Assembly: GCA_016218815.1 (NCBI GenBank)
Contig: JACRCX010000036.1
Location: 1 to 41,110, forward strand
DNA: 41,110 nt
Reading direction: 5' to 3'
DNA from: Deltaproteobacteria bacterium
Lineage (GTDB): Bacteria > Myxococcota_A > Polyangia > DRWM01 > JAAZOP01
Shown here piece after piece: positions 15,277 through 23,380 of the stretch. The position numbers were made by a program, and so were the translations under genes. The notes below the pieces were generated by a model that did no database searches, had not been told where the DNA came from, and was given only the letters and a program-made list of their open reading frames with translations. Each line of letters opens with the position of its first letter. Position 1 is the first letter of the stretch.

Positions 15277-17310
15277 TCAGGGGTGGCTGACGTTGATCGT
15301 GTACCCGCCGCACGCGCTCTCCGAGTAGCCGTCCACCCACAGGTAGTACACGCCCGGGGCGAGCGTCTCGGTGATGCTGCTCTGGGTGCTGCAGGAGTCG
15401 TCGTTGCACGTCACACGCGTGGCGGACGTCTCGTCGTTGCACACGCGCCGCAGGTCGAGGATCGAGTCCCAGGTCGTGTCCCCGCCGCAGGTATCGAACG
15501 TGTAGCTGCCGGCGGTCGTCACGACGAAGGCGTAGACGAAGTCGAGCCCGCCGGTGCCGCGGCCGCACGCCACGGCGTCGTCGCGGGCATCGATCCAGTA
15601 CCAGGGGCACGTGTTGCCGCCGACCGTGGTCGCGGTGCCGACGTCGAGCCAGGTCGGCTCGCCGCAGGCGTCGCCGCCGAGGCTGGACGGCGCCGAGAAG
15701 AAGACGTCCAGCACGTAGGCGCCGGTGGAGTAGGAGGAGTACGCGTCGAGGTAGATGAAGTAGGTTCCGGCCGGCTGGTCGAGCAGCTCGAGCTCGCTGC
15801 GCAGCGTCGAGCGCGCATCGTCGTTGCACGCCAGGTCGGCGCCGGTGCCGCCGCACGGGGCCGGGCGGACGTAGACGAGGGTGTCGAAGGCCGAGTTGAA
15901 GGTGTTGAGGTAGACGTCGGTCGTCCCGGTCAGCGTGTAGCGGAAGACGACGTCGCGGCCGGAGATGCCGCCGCAGCTCCCGGCGTAGTCGGCGCCGGCG
16001 CCCGCGACCGTGCCGCTGAACCGGCCGCCGCCCGTGACGTCGATCGGCGAGGCGCAGGTGTCGCCGGCGACGCCGCCGCCGGCGCTGCACGCGCCCTCCG
16101 TGCACGACTCGCCCGAGCCGCAGGCATTGCCGCAGGAGCCGCAGTTGTTGCGGTCGGACAGGGTGTCGACGCAGTAGCCGGAGCACGGCGTCGCCCCCGA
16201 CGGGCAGGCCACCGTGCAGCCGCCGTCGACGCAGGCTTCCGAACCCGTGCAGGTCGTGCCGCAGGCCCCGCAGTTCTCCGGATCGATCCGCGTGTCGGCG
16301 CACGCGCCGCCGCACTCCTCGCGCGGCGAGGGGCAGGCGCAGGCGCCCGCCCGGCACGTCTGGTCGGTGCGGCAGTCGTTGCCGCACGAGCCGCAGTGCA
16401 GCGGATCGGTGTCCAGCGTGACGCACGAGCCGCCGCAGTCTTCCTGCCCCGTCGGGCAGAGCACGCCGCAGTCGCCGGACGTGCACGCCTCCCCGGAGGG
16501 ACACGCGTGCTCGCAGGTGCCGCAGTTCTCCGGGTCGTTGTCGGTGTCGACGCACGAGCCGCCGCAGTCCGACAGGCCCGACGGGCAGCCGCCGGTGGTG
16601 CAGTCGCCGCCCGCGCAGACCTCGCCCGCCCCGCAGGCGTGGCCGCAGGAGCCGCAGTTCCCATGGTCGGAGGCCAGGACCACGCACACCCCACCGCACG
16701 GCTCGTAGCCGTCCGGGCAGCGCAGCCCGCACGTGCCCGACTCGCACGACTCGCCCGGGTCGCAGGCGTTGTTGCAGCCCCCGCAATTCTCCTCGTCCTT
16801 CTGGTAGTCCACGCACCGCCCGTCGCACTCGTCGAACCCCACGGGGCATCCGGTCTGGCACGCCCCGTCGAAGCACGCCTCGCCGGCGCCGCAGGCGTTC
16901 CCGCATTCGCCGCAGTGCTGCGGGCTGCTGCGCAGGTCGACGCACGTGCCGGAACAGCTCGTCTGGCCCGCCGAGCAGCTTCCGCGACAGACGCCGGCGT
17001 CGCAATGCCCGCCGCTCGGGCAGACGTTGTCGCACCTCCCGCAGTGCGCCGGGTTGTAGAGCGTGTCCACGCACGTCCCGTCGCACGACGTCAGCCCGCC
17101 CGGACACGATCCCGCGCACGCGCCGGACTGGCACGTCTGGCCGGCAGGGCAGGCGTTGCCGCAGCGCCCGCAGTTGCGCGCGTCCAGGAGCACGTTCGTG
17201 CAGACCGTTCCGCAAAGCCGTTCGCTCGTGCCGCAGGACGTTCCCTCTTCCGCCGAGCACCCGAGGCCCGCCGCGGCGATCCACGCCGCCCCGATCACGA
17301 TTGCCCTCAT
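15277..17310 (-). CDS. Lipoprotein with nine Stig1-like Cys-rich repeats and two PPC-like domains
   Basis: The 677-residue protein starts MRAIVIGAAWIAAAGLGCS, a lipoprotein signal, preceded by AGGAGGG. Nine units of about 43 residues follow, each like CGGSCVDTDNDPENCGTC, with about eight cysteines per unit (residues about 25-420). They resemble the Stig1-type repeats common in myxobacterial surface proteins. Two beta-rich domains close the protein. Each has conserved Asp/Asn-Asp loops (FDTLVYVRPAPC, ACNDDARS; WDSILDL, TCNDDSCS) and a YFIYLDAYS or YYLWVDGYS strand, as in pre-peptidase C-terminal domains. The protein is probably an outer-membrane, calcium- and disulfide-stabilised surface protein. 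Its ligand is unknown. It is upstream of, and coupled with, the VWA/MopE gene. Confidence 0.85.
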   Translation of the reverse strand: MRAIVIGAAWIAAAGLGCSAEEGTSCGTSERLCGTVCTNVLLDARNCGRCGNACPAGQTCQSGACAGSCPGGLTSCDGTCVDTLYNPAHCGRCDNVCPSGGHCDAGVCRGSCSAGQTSCSGTCVDLRSSPQHCGECGNACGAGEACFDGACQTGCPVGFDECDGRCVDYQKDEENCGGCNNACDPGESCESGTCGLRCPDGYEPCGGVCVVLASDHGNCGSCGHACGAGEVCAGGDCTTGGCPSGLSDCGGSCVDTDNDPENCGTCEHACPSGEACTSGDCGVLCPTGQEDCGGSCVTLDTDPLHCGSCGNDCRTDQTCRAGACACPSPREECGGACADTRIDPENCGACGTTCTGSEACVDGGCTVACPSGATPCSGYCVDTLSDRNNCGSCGNACGSGESCTEGACSAGGGVAGDTCASPIDVTGGGRFSGTVAGAGADYAGSCGGISGRDVVFRYTLTGTTDVYLNTFNSAFDTLVYVRPAPCGGTGADLACNDDARSTLRSELELLDQPAGTYFIYLDAYSSYSTGAYVLDVFFSAPSSLGGDACGEPTWLDVGTATTVGGNTCPWYWIDARDDAVACGRGTGGLDFVYAFVVTTAGSYTFDTCGGDTTWDSILDLRRVCNDETSATRVTCNDDSCSTQSSITETLAPGVYYLWVDGYSESACGGYTINVSHP

Positions 17311-17540
17311 CGTGGCCCTCCTGTCTTCCCCCGACGCGACGCACCCGCGCCGCCGATGCCGTCGACGCCCCGACCCTACTCCGCCGGGGGTTGGCCGACA
17401 AGGTGAAGTGCGGGATAGGGCAGGGGACCGGCGAACAGGGAACGGGGAAGGAGCAGCGCGGAGAGCTTGCGGAGGTGCGGGAGGAGAGTAAGCTACGGCT
17501 CCAACGCCGGACGCGCCGTGCGTGGTGGCGGAGGTTGGCA

Positions 17541-18281
17541 ATGGCGATTTCTCTCGGGTCGCGTTGGTGTGCGCTGGTGGCGGCAGCGGCCGTCTTTTCG
17601 CTCGGCGGGTGCAGCCGGACCGACCTGGAATCGCGCCCGTGGCACGATTATGACGCCGGACGTCCGTCGGTGGAGCCGGACGCGCCGGACGCCGAGCCCG
17701 ACGAGATCGACGTCGAGCCGGACGTGGAACCGGACGTCGAGGAGGTGCCCGAGGACGTTCCGGAGGACGAACCGGAGGAGGAAGCGGACGCGCCGGAGTT
17801 CACGGGCATGTCGTGCATGTCCGCGGCGATGTGCGCGGTCTGCTGCGCGAGCGACTTCGCCTGCATGCTCGGCTGCGTCGGCGCAGCCGACCCGTCCGCC
17901 TCGGGCACTCTCATGGGCATCGTCACCTGCGTCGTGGGCGCCGGCTGCGGGTCGGACATCGCCTGCATCATGGAATCGTGCACGGACGAGATCGACGCCT
18001 GCGACGCCGGCCCCGGCGGCACCGGCGGCTGCCTCAGTCTCGCCTGGTGCCTCGTCTCCTCCGGCTGCGCTTCCGCCGGCGCCTGCCAGGACCAGGGCCT
18101 CTGCTACCAGGGGTGCTTCGGCGCGGCGCGGCCCGAGGCGATCGGCGCCGCTCGGGATCTCGTGATCTGCATGGCCGGCACCTGCCTGACCGACTGCGCG
18201 GGTGGTCTCACCACCACCACGTGCCTCGGCTGCCTCGCCTTCAGCTGCCTCTCGTCGCTCCGCGGCTGCATCGGCTTCTAG
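17541..18281 (+). CDS. Cys-rich lipoprotein with acidic hinge and internal duplication
   Basis: The 246-residue protein opens with a signal ending FSLGGC (lipobox). An acidic Pro/Asp/Glu/Val hinge of about 55 residues follows (for example VEPDVEPDVEEVPEDVPE). The folded part has 24 cysteines in two related halves. Compare CMLGCVGAADPSASGTLMG with CYQGCFGAARPEAIGAARD, each followed by a VxC-x3-G-x0-1-C pattern. I know no named family for it. An even number of closely spaced cysteines suggests disulfide-bonded helical hairpins. GGAGG lies about ten bases before the ATG. The frame stays open upstream to 17301, but without a signal peptide there, so I prefer the start at 17541. It stands alone, divergent from the minus-strand pair. 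Confidence 0.75.
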   Translation: MAISLGSRWCALVAAAAVFSLGGCSRTDLESRPWHDYDAGRPSVEPDAPDAEPDEIDVEPDVEPDVEEVPEDVPEDEPEEEADAPEFTGMSCMSAAMCAVCCASDFACMLGCVGAADPSASGTLMGIVTCVVGAGCGSDIACIMESCTDEIDACDAGPGGTGGCLSLAWCLVSSGCASAGACQDQGLCYQGCFGAARPEAIGAARDLVICMAGTCLTDCAGGLTTTTCLGCLAFSCLSSLRGCIGF

Positions 18282-18404
18282 GGGCGAGCGGTCGAGCGGT
18301 CGCGGGGCGTGGCGTGCGGGCGTCCGGCTCGACCGTTTGAGGCGGAGCCTCCCTGGCCGCCCACCGCTCGACCGCTCGGCCGCTCGACCGCTCGACCGCT
18401 CGCC
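18282..18404. repeat. 8-bp tandem repeat (ACCGCTCG) with an inverted arm downstream of the Cys-rich lipoprotein
   Basis: The stretch 18282-18526 carries no gene. Directly after the stop, GGGCGAGCGGTCGAGCGGTCG (split over 18282-18301) forms a left arm. Five 8-bp units (ACCGCTCG x2, GCCGCTCG, ACCGCTCG x2) at 18363-18402, then CCCCC, form a complementary right arm. A long stem is possible, with no T-tract. The promoter of the next gene follows at 18418. Confidence 0.75.
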
Positions 18405-18417
18405 CCCTGCCGTCGGC

Positions 18418-18446
18418 TTGACCGGGCCGAAGTCCGCGACTATGGT
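18418..18446 (+). promoter_or_regulatory. Sigma70-type promoter for the lipoprotein at 18527
   Basis: TTGACC (18418-18423), a 17-base spacer and TATGGT (18441-18446). The predicted start near 18453 leaves a leader of about 74 bases. Confidence 0.55.
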
Positions 18447-18526
18447 CGAAATCGCCGTCAGGGGAGGCTCGGACAAGGCTCGCGTCGCGGGCGGGGCTCC
18501 GGGCGCGACGGCCGGGAGGTGACACC

Positions 18527-19219
18527 ATGAAGCGTATGGTCACGACGATCGTGGTTCTCTTCGTGCTTGCGACCCTCGTCGGGGGATGTCCGAACAACGG
18601 GCCCGGCCCCGTGGAGCCCGACGCCGGGGCGGAGCCGGCCGCGGATGTCGCGGCACCGCAGCCCGAGATCGTCGCGCCACCCCCCCCGCCGCCCGCCGAG
18701 TACACCGGCGATCCGGGCACGCTGATTGTCGAGGTGACGTTCAACGGCGCGGCCATCGATGGCGCAGAGGTCCGCGTGCACCGCACGGGCCAGGAGGCGG
18801 TCGAGACCAGCATCACCCTGACCGGCGGCCAGACGGAGGCGAGCTTCGAATTGCCCCCGGGCCGCTACGACGTCAGCGTCCCCTTCCCCGGGTCGCTCGA
18901 TGGTGCAGCCGACGGGCAGCAGGGCTTCCGCATCGAGACCGGCCGGACGAAGCGGGTCACCCTTCCGTTCGACGGGGTGGCGCAGGTCACGCTGCAGTGC
19001 AGCCGCAACGGCCACAACACGAACGGGACGATCCGCCTGCGCCGGCAGGGTGCGACGGACTACCTGCCCGAGGTGCGCTGCCAGCAGGAGTTCTTCATCG
19101 GCGGCGGGACCTGGGAAGCCGAAGTCACGATCGGCAGCGGTCACGGCGGCGTCCAGGTCACGACCGAGGTCCATGTCCAGGGCGGCGGCTCCATCACCAC
19201 GCCGATCATGATCCAGTAG
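18527..19219 (+). CDS. Lipoprotein with two beta-sandwich (carboxypeptidase-regulatory-like) segments
   Basis: The 230-residue protein begins MKRMVTTIVVLFVLATLVGGC, a strong lipoprotein signal, with GGGAGGTGACACC just upstream. A Pro/Ala/Asp hinge follows (residues about 25-60). The body reads GTLIVEVTFNGAAIDGAEVRV, shown here only as its strand pattern, then FELPPGRYDVSVPFPG. This resembles carboxypeptidase regulatory-like or PEGA-type beta domains. A second beta-rich half (VAQVTLQCSRNGHNTNGT to GGGSITTPIMIQ) shows no family I recognise. A periplasmic-side or outer-membrane lipoprotein is likely. It ends 180 bases before the convergent HU-like gene, with a palindromic element and the HU terminator between them. 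Confidence 0.75.
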   Translation: MKRMVTTIVVLFVLATLVGGCPNNGPGPVEPDAGAEPAADVAAPQPEIVAPPPPPPAEYTGDPGTLIVEVTFNGAAIDGAEVRVHRTGQEAVETSITLTGGQTEASFELPPGRYDVSVPFPGSLDGAADGQQGFRIETGRTKRVTLPFDGVAQVTLQCSRNGHNTNGTIRLRRQGATDYLPEVRCQQEFFIGGGTWEAEVTIGSGHGGVQVTTEVHVQGGGSITTPIMIQ

Positions 19220-19243
19220 GAAGGTCTCGGCCCGCAACCCGTA

Positions 19244-19313
19244 TCCGAACCGCGGGCTTCAGCCCGCGGCTGTCCCGACCGAATCAGCCGCGCCCTGAAG
19301 GGCGCGGTTCGGT
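19244..19313 (-). repeat. Full palindromic element, intergenic copy
   Basis: Two hairpins, CGCGGGCTTCAGCCCGCG and CGCGCCCTGAAGGGCGCG, are separated by about 19 bases and flanked by TCCGAAC and GTTCGG. It sits between convergent genes and is oriented with the minus strand as the 'RALQG/PRAEARGSD' sense. Confidence 0.9.
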
Positions 19314-19336
19314 TCCGGGCAGATAGCGGGCCGTTG

Positions 19337-19370
19337 AAAAAAAAGAGCGGCCCGGATTGCTCCGGGCCGC
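19337..19370 (-). terminator. Rho-independent terminator of the HU-like gene
   Basis: On the minus strand a perfect 10-bp stem (GCGGCCCGGA / TCCGGGCCGC) with a four-base loop is followed by TC and eight T. It lies 29 bases after the HU-like stop codon. Confidence 0.92.
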
Positions 19371-19398
19371 CCAACGTCACGTCTCGAACGGCAGGGCG

Positions 19399-19704
19399 CT
19401 ACAGAACGGCCTTGAGGCCCTTCAGGGCGCGCAGGCGCACCGTGCGGCGCGCCGGCTTCGCCTTGCGGATCTCCTCGCGCTTGGTGAAGGGGTTGAACCA
19501 CTTCCCGGCCTTGATCGCCGGCTTGACCTTCACCTGGGCCTTGATCAGGCCGGGGAGGATCGTGAACTCGCCCGGGCCCTTCTTGCCCAGCTGCTCCTTC
19601 GCCAGGCCCTGCAGGGCGTCGAACACCGCATTGACGTTCTTGCGGGTCAGGCCCGTGTCCTTCGAGATCTCGGTCACGATCTGCGACTTCGTCATCTTCG
19701 CCAT
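19399..19704 (-). CDS. HU/IHF-family DNA-binding protein
   Basis: The 101-residue basic protein matches HU: an N-terminal helical part (MAKMTKSQIVTEISKDTGLT, NAVFDALQGLAKEQL), then FTILPGLIKAQVKVKPA, the DNA-binding arm region and GKWFNPFTKREEI. A Lys/Arg/Ala-rich tail (KPARRTVRLRALKGLKAVL) is longer than in Escherichia coli HU. HU proteins bend and compact DNA as dimers. Expression signals are complete: a promoter at 19776-19804, AGGGAGGTAGG before the ATG and a strong terminator, so it is a single-gene unit. The tail is similar in style to HU-like proteins of myxobacteria, from memory. It could be a variant rather than the main HU of the cell. Confidence 0.92.
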   Translation of the reverse strand: MAKMTKSQIVTEISKDTGLTRKNVNAVFDALQGLAKEQLGKKGPGEFTILPGLIKAQVKVKPAIKAGKWFNPFTKREEIRKAKPARRTVRLRALKGLKAVL

Positions 19705-19775
19705 CTGTCCTACCTCCCTTGCTCCCTTGGTGCCTCCCCCGACGGCACCCTGCCGCGGGGCTCCAAATGCGACCG

Positions 19776-19804
19776 CTTCTAGGACACCACCCGTCCCACG
19801 TCAA
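19776..19804 (-). promoter_or_regulatory. Sigma70-type promoter of the HU-like gene
   Basis: On the minus strand TTGACG (19804-19799), a 17-base spacer and TAGAAG (19781-19776). The predicted leader is about 65 bases. Confidence 0.55.
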
Positions 19805-19873
19805 CAGAAAAGTGCAAACGTCAGGCGAAAAAATGGCGGATCGCTCTTCTGAAGGCCGAATTCGGCCTCGAAA

Positions 19874-22009
19874 CTATCCCGGACGCGCCGTCCGACCGCA
19901 GCGGGGATGTTCCCGCGCCAGGACGAGGTACGTGCGTCGACGCGCGATCGAAGCGTCCAGCACCGACACCCGCACGGGATCGCCGAGCCGGAACGAGCGT
20001 CCCGACGACGCCCCCCACAGCCGCGCCTCCTCCGCGTGGAACCGCCACTCGTCCTCCGGCAGATCCTCCCGCGCCAACATGCCCTCGACGAACGGGTCGC
20101 AGAGCCGCACGTACACGCCCTGCGCCGAGACCCCCGAGACCGTCCCCTCGAACGTGTCGCCCACGCGGCCGCACATCAGCCACGCCCCGCACAGGTCGGC
20201 CACCTCGCGTTCCACCAGCATCCCGCGCCGCTCCCGCGCCGACGCGATCGCCGCCGCCTCGGCCGTCGCCTCGCGCTCCCCCAGCGCCGCCAGCTCGTCC
20301 GGCGTCGCCCCATCGATCAGCGCGCCGACGACACGGTGCACCACCAGGTCCGGGTAGCGCCGGATCGGCGACGTGAAGTGGAGGTACTCCCGGAAGGCCA
20401 GCCCGTAGTGACCGCGGTTCTCCGGCGCGTAGCGCGCCTGCGCCAGCGCGCGCAGGAGCATCCCCGCCAGCGCCTCGCCGAACGGCCGGCCGCGCATCGC
20501 CGCCAGCGCCGGCGCCAGCGCCCCGGCCCTCGCCGCCTCGGCGAAGCGCACGGCCACGCCGTAGTGCCGCGCCACCTGCGCGAAGCGCCGCACCTCGCCC
20601 GCGTCCGGCGGCTCGTGGATGCGGTAGATCGCCGGGGCCCCGCGGCCCAGCAGCACCCGCGCCACCGACCGGTTCGCCAGCAGCATCAGCTCCTCGATCA
20701 GCCGATACGACTCCCGCTCGCCCTCCGTCGTCGCTCGCCGCCGGATCGTCGCGATCCCCCCCGCCCCGTCCCCGACGATCACCGGCTCCGGCTGCTCCAG
20801 ATCCAGCGCGCCCGCCGCCAGCCGGCGTTCCCGCAACGTCCGCGCGACCCGCGCCGCGAGGACCAGCGCTGCCGTCCCGTCCTCCGGAAGCCCCGCCTCC
20901 TCCCCCGCCAGGCACGCCGCCGCCTGCGGATAGGTCAGCGTCGCGCGCGAGCGGATCGCCGCGCGCACCAGCTCCGCCGCGCCGACCGGCCGCCCCGACT
21001 CGTCCAGCCGCACGCGCACGGCCAGCGCCGGGCGCTCCGCGCCGCCGACCAGCGAACACGCGCCGGCGGAAATCGAGTCCGGCAGCATGCGCACCACGCG
21101 GTCCGGAAGGTAGACCGACAGGCCGCGCTCGCGCGCCGCCCGGTCGAGCGGCGAGCCGAGCGGCACCGCCGCTCCCACGTCGGCGATCGCGACCCAGACG
21201 TCCACCGCGCCCGCCTCCGCCGCGGCGCCCGCCGCCGGCACGACGGCCACCGCGTCGTCGTGGTCGCGCGCGTCCTCCGGGTCGATGGTCACGAACGGCA
21301 GGTGCGTCAGGTCCCGCCTGGTCGTCGCCAGCAGCCGCTCCGCCGTCGCCGCCGCGGCCTGCTCCTCCGCCTCCGCCGGAAACCCGGCCTCAAGCCCCTC
21401 GCGCACCAGGATACGCTGCACCTCGGTGCCCAGCGTCCCGTCGTCCGGGAACGACGCCACCACCTCCACCGCCGCCCGCGCGGGCTCGGTCGGGTCGAGC
21501 GGCAGGAGTGCCGCCACGACCAGGGTCCCATCGGCCGCACCGCTGCTCGCGACCGCCGGCATCGCCGCCGGGAACTTGGGATCGTCCGGAATGAACGAAG
21601 CGCCCGCGGGGCCGCTCCGCAGCCGGCCAGTCAGCCGGCGGCCCCCGCGCGACAGGACCCGGGCTACCTCGGCCTCCGGACGCGCCGGACGACTGCGGCG
21701 GAACCGCGCCCACACCGGCGCCTCGCGCGTGATGCGCACCGCCACCCGATCGCCGTGGATCGCCCCGCCCAGCCGCTCGCCCCGGACCCGCGCCACCGCC
21801 TCCCCGTCGTCGCGCAGCACCAGCGCGTCCCCCGTCGCCGTGACGTAGATCTCCCCCGTCACCTGTCCCGGTTCGCTGGCGTCCCCGTCCGAACCGCGGG
21901 CTTCAGCCCGCGGCCGCCGTCCCGCCGGAGCCGCGCCCTGAAGGGCGCGGCTCGGAGCGTGCCCGCGTCCGTGATCGTGCGCACGCCCACGCGGCCGCCC
22001 CCTCCTCAT
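19874..22009 (-). CDS. rnr: RNase R/RNase II-family 3'-5' exoribonuclease with translated palindromic element
   Basis: From the ATG at 22009 the product is 711 residues. Residues about 50-195 form the cold-shock/OB region. The RNB catalytic core has the metal-binding stretch TIDPEDARDHDDAV (243 onward) and HFTSPIRRYPDLVVHR. A C-terminal S1 domain ends ARRRTYLVLAREHP. The family degrades structured RNA from the 3' end. The start codon overlaps the stop of the upstream propeller gene as ATGA, which argues for translational coupling and for this start. As a result the palindromic element at 21888-21956 is translated as residues 19-42 (SRALQGAA, then PRAEARGSD). A GTG at codon 50 (QVTGEIYV) is the alternative start that would exclude the element. 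The classical N-terminal helix-turn-helix of long RNase R is absent. Confidence 0.9.
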   Translation of the reverse strand: MRRGRPRGRAHDHGRGHAPSRALQGAAPAGRRPRAEARGSDGDASEPGQVTGEIYVTATGDALVLRDDGEAVARVRGERLGGAIHGDRVAVRITREAPVWARFRRSRPARPEAEVARVLSRGGRRLTGRLRSGPAGASFIPDDPKFPAAMPAVASSGAADGTLVVAALLPLDPTEPARAAVEVVASFPDDGTLGTEVQRILVREGLEAGFPAEAEEQAAAATAERLLATTRRDLTHLPFVTIDPEDARDHDDAVAVVPAAGAAAEAGAVDVWVAIADVGAAVPLGSPLDRAARERGLSVYLPDRVVRMLPDSISAGACSLVGGAERPALAVRVRLDESGRPVGAAELVRAAIRSRATLTYPQAAACLAGEEAGLPEDGTAALVLAARVARTLRERRLAAGALDLEQPEPVIVGDGAGGIATIRRRATTEGERESYRLIEELMLLANRSVARVLLGRGAPAIYRIHEPPDAGEVRRFAQVARHYGVAVRFAEAARAGALAPALAAMRGRPFGEALAGMLLRALAQARYAPENRGHYGLAFREYLHFTSPIRRYPDLVVHRVVGALIDGATPDELAALGEREATAEAAAIASARERRGMLVEREVADLCGAWLMCGRVGDTFEGTVSGVSAQGVYVRLCDPFVEGMLAREDLPEDEWRFHAEEARLWGASSGRSFRLGDPVRVSVLDASIARRRTYLVLAREHPRCGRTARPG
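21888..21956 (-). repeat. Full palindromic element inside the RNase gene N-terminus
   Basis: It has both hairpin arms (GGGCTTCAGCCC and CGCGCCCTGAAGGGCGCG) and TCCGAAC/CTCGGA flanks. It is oriented so that the RNase frame reads SRALQGAA and PRAEARGSD. Confidence 0.9.
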
Positions 22010-23340
22010 TCCCCGTCCCCGCACTGCGGCTCCCCCGGCACGATGCGCACCACCCGTCCGTCCTCGAGCCCGACGAGCAGCGACGCACCTTCGAGCGTCG
22101 GCCGCGCCTCGATCGGCAGGCCGACGTTGAACCGCCACAGCTCCTCCGGCGGGACGGGCGCGCTCGCCCCGCCCGCCCCGCGCGCGCGGTAGGAGACCTC
22201 GGCCAGGTATCCGTCGCGGTCCGCGATCACGACGCCGGCCCGCTCCCCGGCTGCGCCGGCATCCGGTCCCCCGCCGGCGTCGATTCGCTCCACCACCAGC
22301 GGTGCGGCGAGAATCGGGGCCGGCACGCCGAGGCCCCAGGCCACGGCCCCGTCCTCGGGCGCCAAGCCGACCAGCGCGCCGTCCATGAGGCCGACGAGGA
22401 TCGTGCCGTCGGTCCCTTCCACCGGGCTGCCGCGGGCCAGCGTCCCGACGGTCGTCTCCCAGCGCGGGACGCCGTCCGGCATCCCGAAGGCGTGCACGTG
22501 TCCGTACAACGTGGCGACAACGACGTCCCCGTTCTCCAACTCCAGCACGCCGCCCTCGACACCCCCGACGACCCACCGGCGCCACAGCTCCTCGCCGGTC
22601 CCGGCGTCGTATCCGCGCACGATGCGGTCCAGACCCGCGAACACGACGACGCGGCCCGAGAGTGCGGGTCGGCCCGGGAAGGGGCCGGGCTCGGGCCACG
22701 TCCAGGCGACGGCGCCCGAGCGGTGGAGCGCGACGAGGCCGTCGTCTCCGGCGAAGAGCATTCCCGCCCACGGGCTCCATTCGAAGGCACCGACGAGTCC
22801 GTCCCGGGCGGAACGGGCGACGCGCCAGCGTTCGTGCCCGTCGCCGGGGTCGAGCGCGACGACGGCGCCGTCGCCGCAGCGCAGGAACACCGGCTCGGCG
22901 GCGGGCGCGGCGGACGGACCCGCGCCCGCCGTCCCACAGGCGTACTCCCAGCGCGGGTTCCCGTCGACGTCGAAGGCGGTCAGGACGCCGCCGGTCGAAC
23001 CGACCAGCATGAGATCGTCGTCGCAAGCACAGTCGCCGGCCCGGCGCGCCGGGCAATCCCCGGGCCGCAGGACGATCGGGCCCAGGACCCCGCCGGTCAC
23101 GTGCACCTCGGCCGCGAGGCGCGGCGCGTACGGCGGCACCCATCGCGCCAGCCGCTCCGTACCGTCCCCCGCGTCGTCCGCGAGCGGCGCCGTGGCCTCC
23201 TCCCCGACCGCGGGCAGGGGGTCGAAGGGCAGGGCGTGCGGAGCGGGGGCCGGCGGGGTGCAGCCGGCGAGCCACACGGCAGCCGCGAGCCAACGCGGCG
23301 ACCCGGGTCGTGCCCCGCGACTCGCTCCTGACCTGGCCAT
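22006..23340 (-). CDS. PQQ-like beta-propeller lipoprotein
   Basis: The 444-residue protein begins with a signal ending AAVWLAGC (lipobox) and a Pro-rich hinge. It then shows repeated propeller blades with the pattern GxVxALDxxxGxxxW: LTAFDVDGNPRWEY, VVALDPGDGHERWRV, IVRGYDAGTGEELWRRW and VHAFGMPDGVPRWET. This places it with PQQ-like repeat proteins such as BamB. Unlike BamB, it has inserted Asp/Gly-rich loops (DAGGGPDAGAAGERAG) and four clustered cysteines (CPARRAGDCACDDD), so a BamB function is not shown. Its stop overlaps the RNase start by ATGA. Between it and the upstream kinase gene are 40 bases containing a CAAAG-type repeat. No strong ribosome site is visible, so the start is the least certain part. 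Confidence 0.8.
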   Translation of the reverse strand: MARSGASRGARPGSPRWLAAAVWLAGCTPPAPAPHALPFDPLPAVGEEATAPLADDAGDGTERLARWVPPYAPRLAAEVHVTGGVLGPIVLRPGDCPARRAGDCACDDDLMLVGSTGGVLTAFDVDGNPRWEYACGTAGAGPSAAPAAEPVFLRCGDGAVVALDPGDGHERWRVARSARDGLVGAFEWSPWAGMLFAGDDGLVALHRSGAVAWTWPEPGPFPGRPALSGRVVVFAGLDRIVRGYDAGTGEELWRRWVVGGVEGGVLELENGDVVVATLYGHVHAFGMPDGVPRWETTVGTLARGSPVEGTDGTILVGLMDGALVGLAPEDGAVAWGLGVPAPILAAPLVVERIDAGGGPDAGAAGERAGVVIADRDGYLAEVSYRARGAGGASAPVPPEELWRFNVGLPIEARPTLEGASLLVGLEDGRVVRIVPGEPQCGDGE

Positions 23341-23342
23341 GC

Positions 23343-23376
23343 TCTTGGCGCCCTTTGCCTCTTTGCGTCCTTGGCG
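23343..23376 (-). repeat. Short imperfect CAAGG/GCAAAG tandem repeat between kinase and propeller genes
   Basis: On the minus strand the words CGCCAAGG, ACGCAAAG, AGGCAAAG and GGCGCCAAG follow one another. They fill the 40-base gap between the kinase stop and the lipoprotein start. Confidence 0.55.
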
Positions 23377-23380
23377 AGCC

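Noticed and set aside
15277..17310. Similarity of the Cys repeats to sequences sometimes labelled 'tryptophan synthase alpha chain'
   Set aside because: That label is a common database error for Stig1-like repeats. No TIM-barrel or catalytic residues are present.
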